A stretch of 64,000 nucleotides of DNA from Bradyrhizobium sp. SSBR45G. GTDB taxonomy: Bacteria > Pseudomonadota > Alphaproteobacteria > Rhizobiales > Xanthobacteraceae. Of the stretch, positions 8,836 to 21,200 are shown piece by piece. Every line of letters begins with the position of its first letter. The stretch's first letter is position 1. The DNA is taken from assembly GCF_030159255.1 (NCBI RefSeq), contig NZ_BSCT01000004.1:248001-312000 (forward strand). The letters are read 5' to 3'. Position numbers and translations under genes: made by a program. The notes below the pieces were generated by a model. It saw only the letters and a list, made by a program, of their open reading frames with translations, did not search any database and was not told the DNA's origin.

Positions 8836-8895
8836 ATCTAACGCTTGAGTTAAGCCGCGCCGCGAAGCGGCGTCGGCTTGAACGAATTGTTAGAC
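8836..8895 (-). other. attC recombination site of the aadA1 cassette
   Basis: A 60-bp imperfect inverted repeat bounded by ATCTAAC (8836-8842) and GTTAGAC (8889-8895), with the GCCGCGCCGCGAAGCGGCGT core. It lies directly downstream of the aadA stop codon, as in the natural cassette. Confidence 0.9.
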
Positions 8896-8896
8896 A

Positions 8897-9688
8897 TTAT
8901 TTGCCGACTACCTTGGTGATCTCGCCTTTCACGTAGTGGACAAATTCTTCCAACTGATCTGCGCGCGAGGCCAAGCGATCTTCTTCTTGTCCAAGATAAG
9001 CCTGTCTAGCTTCAAGTATGACGGGCTGATACTGGGCCGGCAGGCGCTCCATTGCCCAGTCGGCAGCGACATCCTTCGGCGCGATTTTGCCGGTTACTGC
9101 GCTGTACCAAATGCGGGACAACGTAAGCACTACATTTCGCTCATCGCCAGCCCAGTCGGGCGGCGAGTTCCATAGCGTTAAGGTTTCATTTAGCGCCTCA
9201 AATAGATCCTGTTCAGGAACCGGATCAAAGAGTTCCTCCGCCGCTGGACCTACCAAGGCAACGCTATGTTCTCTTGCTTTTGTCAGCAAGATAGCCAGAT
9301 CAATGTCGATCGTGGCTGGCTCGAAGATACCTGCAAGAATGTCATTGCGCTGCCATTCTCCAAATTGCAGTTCGCGCTTAGCTGGATAACGCCACGGAAT
9401 GATGTCGTCGTGCACAACAATGGTGACTTCTACAGCGCGGAGAATCTCGCTCTCTCCAGGGGAAGCCGAAGTTTCCAAAAGGTCGTTGATCAAAGCTCGC
9501 CGCGTTGTTTCATCAAGCCTTACGGTCACCGTAACCAGCAAATCAATATCACTGTGTGGCTTCAGGCCGCCATCCACTGCGGAGCCGTACAAATGTACGG
9601 CCAGCAACGTCGGTTCGAGATGGCGCTCGATGACGCCAACTACCTCTGATAGTTGAGTCGATACTTCGGCGATCACCGCTTCCCTCAT
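8897..9688 (-). CDS. aadA: Aminoglycoside (3'')(9)-adenylyltransferase, spectinomycin/streptomycin resistance
   Basis: A 263-residue protein from ATG 9688, beginning MREAVIAEVSTQLSEVVGVI and ending EITKVVGK, matching ANT(3'')-Ia. It transfers AMP from ATP to streptomycin and spectinomycin in the cytoplasm. The nucleotidyltransferase motif GSAVDGGLKPHSDIDLLV, with its paired metal-binding aspartates, is intact. The frame is open further upstream to 9907, but that part is attI1 and antisense intI1. Expression comes from the integron Pc promoter inside intI1 (9924-9952). It is the selectable marker of the Omega cassette. Confidence 0.98.
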   Translation of the reverse strand: MREAVIAEVSTQLSEVVGVIERHLEPTLLAVHLYGSAVDGGLKPHSDIDLLVTVTVRLDETTRRALINDLLETSASPGESEILRAVEVTIVVHDDIIPWRYPAKRELQFGEWQRNDILAGIFEPATIDIDLAILLTKAREHSVALVGPAAEELFDPVPEQDLFEALNETLTLWNSPPDWAGDERNVVLTLSRIWYSAVTGKIAPKDVAADWAMERLPAQYQPVILEARQAYLGQEEDRLASRADQLEEFVHYVKGEITKVVGK

Positions 9689-9691
9689 GAT

Positions 9692-9756
9692 GTTTAACTT
9701 TGTTTTAGGGCGACTGCCCTGCTGCGTAACATCGTTGCTGCTCCATAACATCAAAC
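9692..9756 (-). other. attI1 site of class 1 integron
   Basis: The 65-bp region between the aadA cassette start (GTTTAAC at 9692) and CAAAC at 9752-9756 has the class 1 integron attI1 sequence, including TTAGGGCGACTGCCCTGC. Confidence 0.85.
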
Positions 9757-9836
9757 ATCGACCCACGGCGTAACGCGCTTGCTGCTTGGATGCCCGAGGC
9801 ATAGACTGTACCCCAAAAAAACAGTCATAACAAGCC

Positions 9837-10418
9837 ATGAAAACCGCCACTGCGCCGTTACCACCGCTGCGTTCGGTCAAGGTTCTGGACCAGTTGCGTG
9901 AGCGCATACGCTACTTGCATTACAGCTTACGAACCGAACAGGCTTATGTCCACTGGGTTCGTGCCTTCATCCGTTTCCACGGTGTGCGTCACCCGGCAAC
10001 CTTGGGCAGCAGCGAAGTCGAGGCATTTCTGTCCTGGCTGGCGAACGAGCGCAAGGTTTCGGTCTCCACGCATCGTCAGGCATTGGCGGCCTTGCTGTTC
10101 TTCTACGGCAAGGTGCTGTGCACGGATCTGCCCTGGCTTCAGGAGATCGGAAGACCTCGGCCGTCGCGGCGCTTGCCGGTGGTGCTGACCCCGGATGAAG
10201 TGGTTCGCATCCTCGGTTTTCTGGAAGGCGAGCATCGTTTGTTCGCCCAGCTTCTGTATGGAACGGGCATGCGGATCAGTGAGGGTTTGCAACTGCGGGT
10301 CAAGGATCTGGATTTCGATCACGGCACGATCATCGTGCGGGAGGGCAAGGGCTCCAAGGATCGGGCCTTGATGTTACCCGAGAGCTTGGCACCCAGCCTG
10401 CGCGAGCAGGGGAATTGA
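9837..10418 (+). pseudogene. intI1: Truncated class 1 integron integrase
   Basis: It starts [20 protein letters not shown] and follows IntI1 through SLAPSLREQ, then runs into the Omega arm and stops after two extra residues, giving 193 of about 337 residues. The C-terminal catalytic His/Arg/Tyr residues are missing, so it cannot recombine cassettes. It is retained in Omega because it contains the Pc promoter for aadA. Confidence 0.95.
9924..9952 (-). promoter_or_regulatory. Integron Pc promoter (weak, PcW type)
   Basis: On the minus strand: TGGACA, 17 bp, TAAGCT. This is the PcW variant inside the intI1 coding region and reads toward aadA. Confidence 0.9.
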
Positions 10419-10571
10419 TCCGGTGGATGACCTTTTGAATGACCTTTAATAGATTATATTACTAATTAATTGGGGACCCTAGAGGTCCCCTTTTTTATTT
10501 TAAAAATTTTTTCACAAAACGGTTTACAAGCATAAAGCTTGCTCAATCAATCACCGGATCCCCGGGAATTC
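10416..10571. terminator. Omega interposon right arm with T4-type terminator
   Basis: Inverted copy of 8490-8644. Hairpin GGGGACC...GGTCCCC (10472-10490) followed by TTTTTT. It isolates the resistance genes from the gfp part. Confidence 0.92.
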
Positions 10572-10694
10572 GTCGACAAGCTTCGGCCGCCTAGGCCGCG
10601 GCCGGAAACAGCTATGACCATGATTACGCCAAGCGCGCAATTAACCCTCACTAAAGGGAACAAAAGCTGGAGCTCCACCGCGGTGGCGGCCGCA
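10572..10694 (+). other. pBluescript-type polylinker with M13 reverse and T3 promoter sequence
   Basis: It contains SalI, HindIII, an SfiI/NotI linker, GGAAACAGCTATGACCATG (M13 reverse site and lacZ-alpha start), AATTAACCCTCACTAAAGGG (T3 promoter, 10639-10658), and the SacI-SacII-NotI sites. It is plasmid DNA of vector origin. Confidence 0.95.
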
Positions 10695-11646
<952 letters not shown>

Positions 11647-11663
11647 GGTACCCAATTCGCCCT

Positions 11664-11691
11664 AGCCCGCCTAATGAGCGGGCTTTTTTTT
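11664..11691 (+). terminator. trpA-type terminator after gfp
   Basis: AGCCCGCCTAATGAGCGGGCT followed by a T run: the E. coli trp attenuator/trpA-style intrinsic terminator used in vectors. Confidence 0.93.
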
Positions 11692-11699
11692 AGGGCCGC

Positions 11700-11718
11700 A
11701 CTTGTGTATAAGAGTCAG
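11700..11718 (-). repeat. Tn5 outside (O) end
   Basis: ACTTGTGTATAAGAGTCAG, the reverse complement of the 19-bp Tn5 O end CTGACTCTTATACACAAGT. Confidence 0.98.
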
Positions 11719-11727
11719 GGCTTGAGC
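11719..11727 (+). repeat. 9-bp target site duplication, right copy
   Basis: GGCTTGAGC, identical to 8449-8457. Confidence 0.97.
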
Positions 11728-12816
11728 CGTGCGCAGAACTGGGACGAATTCCGTCAGGCGCTCCGCAAGCTCACCGCGCCGCAACAGAATTATGTCTACG
11801 CCGACACGTCGGGCAATATCGGTTTCATCGCGCCGGCGCGGATTCCAATCCGGTCCGCGGGCGACGGCTGGCTGCCGGTGCCGGGCTGGGACGGCAAGCA
11901 TGATTGGAGCGCAATCGTCCCGTTCGACGATCTGCCGGCAAGCTTCAATCCGCCGAACGGCGTGATCGTGACCGCCAACAACAAGTTGCAGGAGAGCGAC
12001 TACCCGTTTCTCGCGCGCGACTGGATTCCGCCGTTTCGTGCCGAGCGGATCAAGGAGCTGCTCGGGCGGGACCGAACATTCTCCGCAGACGACATGAGTG
12101 AGATCCAGCATGACACGGTGTCGCTCGCCGCGCGGCAACTCGTGCCGTTTCTCCGGGACGTAAAATTATCGACCCCGCTGTCGCAAGACCTCTCCAATCG
12201 GTTGCAGCGGTGGGACGCGCGGATGGCCGCGGATCGCATCGAGCCGCTGATCTTCTCGACCTGGCTCAAGGAGTTGAACAGGTCATTGCTGCAGCCTCGC
12301 CTTGGGCCGCTCTATCAGAGTTATGGAAGCTTTCATCCGGACGTCATTTACCTGATCCTGACCCAGCATCCGGATTGGTGTGACGATCCCACGACGAGCG
12401 AAGCCGAGGTGTGCGACACCCGGATTGCGAAAGCGTTCGACCTCGCTGTCTCGCAACTCGTCGCGCGCCTCGGTCCGCCTTCGGACCGCTGGCGCTGGGG
12501 AGATGCCCACCATGCCATTTTTTCCCATCCGCTGTGGTCGCGCGTGCCCGTCATTGCGGGTGTGTCCAACTTCGAGCCTGCAGCCGAGGGAAGCACCGAC
12601 ACCATCAGCAACGCCGCGATCGCGTTTCCAAATGATGTCGGAAGGTTCCCAAGCTATTTCGGCTCGACGCTGCGAATGGTCGTCGACCTTGCCGATCTCG
12701 ATGCCACCCGTTTCATGATCGTACCCGGCCAATCCGGGAACCTGATGTCCCCGCACTACAGCGACCTGCTGCCGTCCTGGGAGAGACGGCAATGGCTCCA
12801 ATTCAAAAAGCCGTGA
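11728..12816 (+). CDS. Penicillin-acylase-family Ntn-hydrolase, 3' part (split by mini-Tn5)
   Basis: Remaining 362 codons of the acylase gene begun at 7192. Reading from the duplication, GGC TTG AGC continues as CGT GCG CAG, giving GLSRAQNWDEFRQALRKLTAPQQNYVYADTSGNIGF in frame with the first part. This YADTxGNIGF segment and the later HPLWSRVP and PGQSGNLMSPHYSDLLPSWERRQW are typical of the beta-chain C-terminal half of penicillin-acylase-family enzymes. It has no start or ribosome site of its own and is separated from the anchor and nucleophile Ser, so this strain should lack the activity. It is followed by 323 bp with a candidate promoter before the FAAL gene. Confidence 0.88.
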   Translation, partial: RAQNWDEFRQALRKLTAPQQNYVYADTSGNIGFIAPARIPIRSAGDGWLPVPGWDGKHDWSAIVPFDDLPASFNPPNGVIVTANNKLQESDYPFLARDWIPPFRAERIKELLGRDRTFSADDMSEIQHDTVSLAARQLVPFLRDVKLSTPLSQDLSNRLQRWDARMAADRIEPLIFSTWLKELNRSLLQPRLGPLYQSYGSFHPDVIYLILTQHPDWCDDPTTSEAEVCDTRIAKAFDLAVSQLVARLGPPSDRWRWGDAHHAIFSHPLWSRVPVIAGVSNFEPAAEGSTDTISNAAIAFPNDVGRFPSYFGSTLRMVVDLADLDATRFMIVPGQSGNLMSPHYSDLLPSWERRQWLQFKKP

Positions 12817-13036
12817 CGCGAAGGGCGATGTCGTGAGCCGTCCCTTCCTCGGACTGATCTCTGTCGCTGCAACCGTCTGCAAAGCGACACGTGCCGAGCG
12901 GCCTGTGCTGTCATCTTTCTCAGTTGCATCAGGCAATTAAAGGTTGAGTTGTTATTTCGCCGACGGAGCCGGCGGCCCATCGTTTCGTTTTGAGATCGAT
13001 TGATCTGCAAAGCTATTAGTTCTTGAAAAAATCCGA

Positions 13037-13065
13037 TTGACTCCGCTGCAACCTTAGCGAAAATA
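13037..13065 (+). promoter_or_regulatory. Candidate promoter of the NRPS/PKS operon
   Basis: TTGACT, 17 bp, AAAATA, about 75 bp upstream of the preferred FAAL start. It is the only reasonable sigma-70-like pair in the 323-bp gap after the acylase gene. No Fur, Irr or RirA box was recognised. Confidence 0.4.
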
Positions 13066-13139
13066 CCTCTCATAAGACGACTGTGAATGCTGCGGGATTT
13101 TCATTGGTCGTTATCCGGCGGGGGGAAGTAGGTGGTGTT

Positions 13140-15278
13140 ATGTTGCGTGGCGCCACGTCTCGAACCATCAATGATCTCGTCCGTGATCGTTCGATCAATC
13201 AGCCAGACCACATCGCCTATCGCTTTCTGTCCGATGACGGCGCTACGTGCAGAGAGATCTCGTACCGCTCTCTTGAAGAGAGTTCGCGCCGGATCGCCGG
13301 GTGGGTCGAATCGCGAGGTCTCTCCGGTCAGCCGATTCCACTGATCTTTGCGCCCGGCCTCGACTTCATCACCGCGTTCTATGGCTGCCTTCGCGGCGGA
13401 GCCATTGCGGTCCCCCTCAGCCTTCCGAGCTTCGCTGGTGGCGCTGGACGCGTGAGCGCAGCACTGACCGACATCAGTCCGTCGGTCATTCTGGTGGGGG
13501 CCGCGGAGGCGGAGCGGGTACGCCGAGAGCTCACGCGCGGCAAGGCAGGGCTCGCATTCGACATCGTGTCTTTCCCCGAGGCGCTCGAGAGCGACCACCA
13601 GGGACGCGAGCCTGACCTCGACCCGAATGTCCTCGCCTTTCTTCAGTACACGTCGGGTTCGACGGCTTCGCCCAAGGGCGTCGCGATCTCGCACCGCAAC
13701 CTGCTGCACAATATCGGCCTGATGGCGGCGGCATCTCAGGTCAATGAACGAAGCGTGGGTGTGAGTTGGCTGCCGCACTTCCATGACATGGGTCTGATCG
13801 GCGGAATCCTGATGCCGTTGTATGCGGGATTTCCGGTCACCCTGATGTCAGCGGCGTCGTTCCTGCGTCGACCGATCCGGTGGCTGGAAACAATCTCGAG
13901 ATTCGCGGCCACGATCAGCGGCGCGCCGAACTTCGGATATGAGCATTGCCAGCGTGAGCTCGCCGGTGACGCGTTGCAATCGATCGACCTGTCGTCGTGG
14001 CGGACCGCTTACACGGGTGCCGAGCCAATCCGCGCAGAGACGGTCGAAGGCTTCTGTGCCGCCTTCGGTCGGGTCGGCTTCCGCAGAGAGGCGATGTTTC
14101 CCTGCTACGGGCTGGCTGAGGCGACGTTGATGGTCAGCGGACAGGGCTGGAGCGATCGCAGCGCCCAGCGCTTCGATCGATCATCGCTGGAGATCGGTCG
14201 CGCGGCAGAGTCTGCTCGCGACACGGAGGGCGTGGCGTTGATTGGAGCGGGCGCCGTGCTCGCTGGTCACCGCGTGCTGATCGTCGATCCCGCGTCGAGG
14301 ATGATCTGTCCCGACGGCGTCGTGGGCGAAATCTGGCTACGGAGCGAGAGCGTCGGCCGGGGATATTGGAATCGTCCTGACGAAAGCCGGGAGGTGTTTC
14401 GCGTACGTCCGCTCGGCATGGACGAGGAATTCCTGCGCACCGGCGATCTCGGATTTCTGCGGCACGGTCAGTTGTTCGTCACGGGCCGGCACAAGGATCT
14501 CCTGATCATTCGCGGTGTAAACTTCCATCCGCATGACATCGAACATGTCCTCGAGGCGGCGATCCCTTGGCTTCGGGCCGGCTTTGGCGCGGTGTTCTCG
14601 GTCGAGGAGGAGCGCGAGGAAAGGCTGGTCGTTGCCTACGAGCTGGACGATGTGGGACGCAGGCCGTCGGATGCTGACTTCGACGCTGTCGTGAGCGTGC
14701 TGTCCCGGGATTTCGGACTGCAGCCGCACGCCATTGTGCTGGTCAGGCGCAACAGGATTCCGAGAACCACGAGCGGGAAGATCCGGCGCCAGCAATGCCG
14801 CGCAGAATTCCTCGCCGGACAGCTTGCGGTGGTCGCAGAGTGGCGATCTCCGACCAGCCGGGTACAGAGCGAGGCTGATAGCCTGGAGATCCGCCTGAGC
14901 GATGTCGGCGATGTGGAGCAGGCGGTTCGGCACATCTTCAAGGCGCATCTCGCCGAGCTGCTCGGAATGCCGGCGGATCACATCGATGAGGATCGATCGA
15001 TCTACGATCTCGGCGTCGATTCGCTGATGGCCGCGCGTCTCCAGAACAGGATCGAGGACAGCCTCGGCATCAGGCTCGAGCTGGCCAGAGTGCTGGATGC
15101 CGGCACTGTCGGCAGCATGGTGGAGCAGGTGGCAGCGCAGGTGATCAATCGCGCGCGACCGCGATCGGCAGCCATCATCGACGAGATGTTCGAGCGGGTC
15201 GCCGGCCTTTCGGATGACGAAGTGTCCCGCCTGCTGGCCTTGGGCGAGCACCTGGAAGCTGGGGAACGTCGTGAATAA
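13140..15278 (+). CDS. Fatty acyl-AMP ligase (FAAL) fused to acyl carrier protein
   Basis: A 712-residue starter enzyme. Residues 1-570 form a FAAL-type adenylation domain: [20 protein letters not shown] (P-loop), [50 protein letters not shown]. The last motif and the absence of a CoA-ligase pattern point to FAAL. Residues 590-680 are a carrier domain with Ser628 in [13 protein letters not shown]. It should activate a free fatty acid as acyl-AMP and load it on its own carrier for transfer to the starter condensation domain of the next protein. The ATG at 13140 is preferred over the GTG at 13083. Its end overlaps the GTG start of the NRPS gene by 8 bp, implying translational coupling. Confidence 0.93.
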   Translation: MLRGATSRTINDLVRDRSINQPDHIAYRFLSDDGATCREISYRSLEESSRRIAGWVESRGLSGQPIPLIFAPGLDFITAFYGCLRGGAIAVPLSLPSFAGGAGRVSAALTDISPSVILVGAAEAERVRRELTRGKAGLAFDIVSFPEALESDHQGREPDLDPNVLAFLQYTSGSTASPKGVAISHRNLLHNIGLMAAASQVNERSVGVSWLPHFHDMGLIGGILMPLYAGFPVTLMSAASFLRRPIRWLETISRFAATISGAPNFGYEHCQRELAGDALQSIDLSSWRTAYTGAEPIRAETVEGFCAAFGRVGFRREAMFPCYGLAEATLMVSGQGWSDRSAQRFDRSSLEIGRAAESARDTEGVALIGAGAVLAGHRVLIVDPASRMICPDGVVGEIWLRSESVGRGYWNRPDESREVFRVRPLGMDEEFLRTGDLGFLRHGQLFVTGRHKDLLIIRGVNFHPHDIEHVLEAAIPWLRAGFGAVFSVEEEREERLVVAYELDDVGRRPSDADFDAVVSVLSRDFGLQPHAIVLVRRNRIPRTTSGKIRRQQCRAEFLAGQLAVVAEWRSPTSRVQSEADSLEIRLSDVGDVEQAVRHIFKAHLAELLGMPADHIDEDRSIYDLGVDSLMAARLQNRIEDSLGIRLELARVLDAGTVGSMVEQVAAQVINRARPRSAAIIDEMFERVAGLSDDEVSRLLALGEHLEAGERRE

Positions 15279-18200
15279 GCAGCATGACTTTTGTGCTCTG
15301 TCCGACGACAGGCGGCGGCTTCTCGAACGATTGCTGAAACAGGAGGGCATCGGCCGAGCCAGCCAGCCAGCAGCGCGTCGGCGCGTCGGCGAACGTCTGT
15401 CATTGTCCTTTGCGCAGAAGCCTTTGTTGTTCGGCGAGCAGCTGTTCGGAGACGATGCGGTCTACAACATCTGTGCGGCAGCAGAGCTGAGCGGGACGCT
15501 GGACGCAGGGGTGTTGCGGCAGTGTCTCGAGGAGATCGTGCGCCGGCACGAGACGTTGCGGACGCGGTTCGAGATCGTGGACGGGGAAGGCGCGCAAATG
15601 GTCGATGCGCCCGGACCGTTCCACATCGACATGGCTGATCTGTCTGGCCTCGGGACGGATGCGCGGCAGGAGGCTGGTCGCCGCCTGATGGAGGAGGAGG
15701 CGCGCGCTCCTTTTGTTCTGGCGCAGGGACCGCTGCTGCGCGTGAAGGTCATCCGGCTCGGCGACCGCGAGCATCTGGTGATCGTCACGATGCACCACAT
15801 CGTGTCCGACGGCCTGTCGATGGGACTTCTGATCAGCGAGCTGGCGACGCTCTATGACGCGTTCATCCAGCGGCAGCCGTCGCCGTTGTCGGAGCCGGCG
15901 ATCCAGTTCGCCGACTTCGTGCAGTGGCAGCGCACCGCGCTGGATGACGAGACGCTCAAGAAGCATGTCGACTATTGGAGGATGCGGCTGCGGGACGCGC
16001 CTGCGGCCCTCGACCTTCCGACCGACCGGCCAAGGCCGAAAACCACAAGCTCCGCGGGGGCAGCACTGCATTTTGTGCTGGCGCCAGACCTGACAGAGAA
16101 GTTGCGCGCGTTCGTGCGGCGCGAGCAGGTGACTTTATATATGGTGCTGCTGGCAGCGTTTCAGGTCCTGCTGAAGCGCTACAGCGGCCAGCTCGACATC
16201 ATGATCGGCACACCGATCGCGGGCCGACCGCGCCGGGAGTTCGAAGGACTGATCGGGCTGTTCGTCAACATGGTGGTGATGCGGACGGACCTGTCGGGCG
16301 ATCCGACGGTTCGAGATCTGCTGAAGCGGGTCAAGGATATTGCTCTCGGTGCCTATGAGCACCAGGAACTGCCGTTCGCAACGCTCGTGGAAGAGCTGAT
16401 GCCGTCTCGCGACCCGGGCCGGCATCCGCTCGTTCAAGTCTTGTTTGCGCTTCAGCCAACGGCTTTGCCGGTCAAGACCTTTGGTGGACTGACGCTGACG
16501 CGTTACGAGGAGGTCAAGACTGCCGCAAAGTTCGATCTCTCGCTGTACATGACGCCGGGGGATCACGCGCTCGAAGGGCAGATCGAGTACGCGAGCGATC
16601 TTTTCGATCGCGCCACGATCGAGCGGCTGGCTGGACATTACCAGGCGCTGCTCGAGGCGATCGTCGTCTCGCCCGATAGCCGGTTGTCCGAGCTGGCTAT
16701 GCTGCCCGCCACCGAGCGGCATCGGCTGGTGGCGGAATGGAACGCGACGACGGTCGCAGTGCCGCGCGATATGTGCATCCACGAGCTGGTTGCGCGTCAG
16801 GCGGAGCTGACGCCGGACGCGGTCGCGATTGTCCATGAGGACCAGCGTCTGAGTTATCGCGACCTGGATGCTCGCGCCAACAAACTGGCGCATCATCTCC
16901 GGGATATTGGAGTTGGACTGGAGGTCGTGGTCGGACTATGCGTCGAGCGTGGTCTGGACATGGTGGTTGGGCTGCTCGGCATCCTGAAGGCGGGTGGGGC
17001 CTATCTGCCGCTGGACCCGAGCTATCCGCAGGAGCGGCTGGCCTTCATGATGTCCGACGTCGGGGCGTCGGTGCTGGTTGCTCACGCGGACCTCGTCGAC
17101 GCATGGTCCGATCATGACGGTTATGTCGTGCGGATCGATGCCGATTGGAAGGACATCGAGTCGAGGCCGGCCACGGCTCCCGTCGGCCATGGTCCATCTC
17201 CCGACAATCTTGCCTACGTCATCTATACCTCGGGGTCCACCGGGACGCCGAAAGGCGTGCTGGTGACGCATGCGTCCGTGGTCAATTTCCTCGACGACAT
17301 GGCGAAGGCTCCGGGGATCGATGCAGCCGATGTTCTGGCTGCGGTCACGCCGATCTCGTTCGACATCGCTGCCCTCGAGATCTATCTGCCGCTGACCACA
17401 GGGGCGTGCGTGGTGATCGTTCCGCGGCGCGTCGCCGTCGATGGCGTCGAATTGGCGCGCGTCCTCGACGAATCCGGGGCGACCATCGTCCAGGCCACCC
17501 CGTCCACCTGGCGTCTGCTTGCGGAGGCGAATTTTCGCCCGGCACGGCCGCTGAAGTGCCTGTGCGGCGGCGAAGCGATGCCGGTCGATCTTCCCGCGCA
17601 GCTTGCGCGGATGGCGTCCTCGATCTGGAACATGTATGGCCCGACCGAAACGACGATCTGGTCGACGGTTTGCAGGCTGGATCCGGCGCAGGACGTCGTC
17701 ATCGGTCGTCCGATCGCAAACACGACGATCTATGTGCTGGACGAGGATGACAATGTCGTCCCGATCGGTGTCGTCGGCGAGCTCTACATCGCCGGCGCCG
17801 GCCTAGCCCGCGGCTATTGGCACCGGCCCGACCTGACAGCCGGGCGATTCGTGCCGGATCCGTTCGGCGACGGCACGCGGCTATACCGGACGGGCGATCT
17901 GGTGCGTTATCGTATCGACGGTCATCTGGAGTATCTCGGGCGGGTCGATCATCAGATCAAGGTCCACGGCTACAGGGTCGAGCTTGGTGAGATCGAGGCC
18001 GCGCTCGCGGACCATGAGGCCGTGGCACAGGCTGTCGTGGTGGCGCGCGGTGAGGACGCGGACCGGCGTCTCGTTGCCTATGTCGTTCCTCATCAGCGGC
18101 CCGCGACGGCCGAGCCGGCCCTGCCGTTTGGTCTGTTCTACTTCGCCGAAGGCGGCGGCAACGACAATCCGTCAGACATCTATCGGCTCTATATCGACAG

Positions 18201-21200
18201 TGCGCGGCGCGCCGATCAGCTCGGGCTGTCAGCGATCTGGACGCCGGAGCGGCACTTCACTGACGTGGCCGCGGCCTATCCGAATCCATCGCTCCTCGCG
18301 GCTGCGATTGCCACGTCGACCACGCGCGTGAAGCTGAGGGCAGGCAGCGTCGTGCTGCCGCTGCACGAACCGCTCAGGGTGGCGGAGGAATGGGCGGTCG
18401 TCGACAATCTGTCCGGCGGCAGGGCGGGCGTGGCCTTTGCGCCCGGGTGGTTGGCCGACGACTTCGTGTTTGCGCCCCGACGCTATGCTGAGCGGGCGGC
18501 GCAGACCCTGACGATGATCGACGAGGTGCGCCGGCTCTGGCGGGGCGACGCCGTCGAGCGCTGCAACGGTGCAGGACAGACGGTTGCGGTGCGCACGCTT
18601 CCGCGCCCCATCCAGCGCGAGCTGCCGGCATGGTTGACGACATCAGGCTCGGCGCGAAGCTTCGAAACCGCTGCGGAAAACGGTCTCAACGTCCTGACCG
18701 GTCTGTTGAACCAGTCGATCGAAGAGCTGGCGGACAACATCGCGCGTTATCGCGGCACGCTGAGGTCGAAAGGTTTAGATCCGGCCACGTTCGTTGTCAC
18801 CGTAATGCTCCATACGCTGGTGGCCGACAGTGATGAGACGGCCCTTGCGCTCGCGCGAGAGCCGATGCGCAAATATCTGGCTTCGCACGCGGAGCTGAGG
18901 CGGCGGCTGCTCGGTACTGGCAATCTTGCTGCCGAAGCAGGCGATGTGGGCACCGAGCTGATGCTCGACGAACTGCTGAAGCGCTATGTCGGGCAGATTT
19001 CGCTGCTCGGCTCGCCAACCAGCTGCGCCGATCTTGCCGAGCGTCTGCACGCAATCGGGGTCAACGAGATTGCTTGCCTGATCGACTTCGGCGTGCCCGA
19101 GGATGACGTCCTCGGCAATCTCCACCACGTCAAGCGGCTGCAGGACGTCTGCGATCTTCGCTTGAAGCGAGGCGAGCTGCAGGATCGGCTTGCGCTTCGC
19201 CTGCCGCCGCACATGATGCCGCGAGAGATCGTGGTTCTGGACCGGCTGCCGCTCACGGCAAATGGCAAGGTCGACCGGCTGAAGCTGTCGCGCCATGTTG
19301 CTGGCATCGCTGAGATCTCCGCCGCGCCGGTGGCCGCGCGCACCGCGACCGAACGAATGCTGGCGGAGATCTGGGCTCATGTGCTGCACCGGAGCGCGCC
19401 CGGCATTCGCGACAACTTCTTCCAGCTCGGCGGCCATTCGCTGCAGGCCCTTCGCCTCGTCGAAAGGATTCGATCGGAGATGGGAGTAGACCTGTCGCTC
19501 CGTCAGCTGTTCGAAGCGCCCACCATCGAAAGGCTGGCGCAGCACATCGACCAACTGGCGGGCCAAGCGGCGGTCGCAGATCCGACGACGCTCCTGGTCC
19601 CGGATGAAGACGCCCGGTTTCGACCTTTCCCTCTGACGGATATCCAGCAGGCCTATTGGGCCGGCCGCGGCAGCGCATTCCCGCTCGGCAATATCGGCGC
19701 TCACAGCTATTACGAGTTCGATGCTGCCGAACTCGACCTTCTGCGGTTCGCGCAGGCGGTCAGATCGGTCATCGAACGACATGACATGCTGCGCGCGGTC
19801 ATCCTCTCCTCAGGAGAGCAGCAGGTCCTGCCGGAGGTCCCGCCCTATCAGGTGTGGATCGAAGATCTGCGTGAGCTGACGCCCGATGAGGCGGCGGAGC
19901 GCATGTCCGCATTGCGCGGACGGATGTCCCACCAGGTGTTTGACGTCTCGCGGTGGCCGCTGTTCGAGATCCGCGCAGCCGTGCTGCCGGGAGGCAGGAC
20001 ACGCGTCCTCGTCAGCTTCGACATCCTGATCGGAGATGCCTGGAGCTTCTCGATCTTCAATCGGGACCTCAAGGAATTCTACCAGGATCCGGCCAGGCAG
20101 GTTGTGCGTCCGGCTTGCGCCTTCCGCGACTATGTCCTGGCGCGTCAAGAGGGCGGAGCTGCCGCTGAGCGCGCGCGGCATTATTGGGAACAGCGGCTGA
20201 CAGATTTTCCGCCGGCCCCCGCGCTCCCGCTGACGCAGGATATCCGGCGCATCGAGCGGCCGGAGTTCAGACGGTTGTCCAGGACGGTGACGGCGAGCGC
20301 ATGGCAAGAGCTGCAGCGCCAAGCCAAGCAGTCGGGCGTGACGCCGGCCGTCGTCCTGCTCACCAGATTTGCCGATGTCCTGGCGCAGTTCAGCGGCCAG
20401 TCGCGCTTCGCCCTCAATCTGATCCTGTTCGATCGCAAGCCGCTGCATCCGGCCATCGCTGACGTGATCGGCGACTTCACGTCGATGACGCTGCTGGACA
20501 TCGATCTCGCGTCTGCCATGTCGTTCGCGTCGCGGGCACGACGCGTGCAGGACCGGCTCTGGCAGGATCTCGACCATAGCGCCATCAGCGGCGTTCAGGT
20601 CCTGCGCCTGTTGTCGCAGCAGGCCGGGAAACCTGTCCTGATGCCGATCGTGTTCACGAGCCTGCTGGGTGCCGGCGAGCCGGACGGCGAGATGAAAGAG
20701 TTGCTCGGCGCGTCGGAAGTGAGCTTCAATCTGACTCAGACGCCGCAAGTCATTCTCGACTGTCAGGTCTCCGAAAGCAGGGATGGGCTGCACGTCGCTT
20801 GGGATGCGGTGTTCGCGCTGTTGCCGGACGGCGTCCTGGAGGCGATGTTCGAGAGCTATCTGAGGTCGCTGAACAGCCTCGCCGCAGATGCTCGCCGTTG
20901 GCAGGATGCCGATCGTCCGGAACTGCCGGACGAGCAGGCGGCGGTCCGAAAGCGGGTCAATGCCACCTCAAAGGCGATTCTGCCGCGCGCCCTGCATCAC
21001 GAGTTTCTCGCGCGCGCTAAGTCGACGCCGCAGGCGCCGGCACTGTTGGCGGATGATTGCGAGATGAGCTACGCCGAGCTGGAGCTGCAGTCTCGCCTGT
21101 TGGCCAATCGGCTCGTGGCGATGGGAGCGGGCCCGAACCGGCTCGTCGCCATCGTGATGGACAAGGGATGGGAGCAGGTTGTTGCGGTCCTCGCCGTGCT

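Noticed and set aside
9689..9907. N-terminal extension of aadA to 9907
   Set aside because: This part is attI1 and the antisense of intI1; known aadA1 starts at MREAVIAE.
8836..10418. A natural class 1 integron in the genome
   Set aside because: The integrase is truncated, and the unit is bounded by Omega terminator arms inside a mini-Tn5, so it is a cloning marker.
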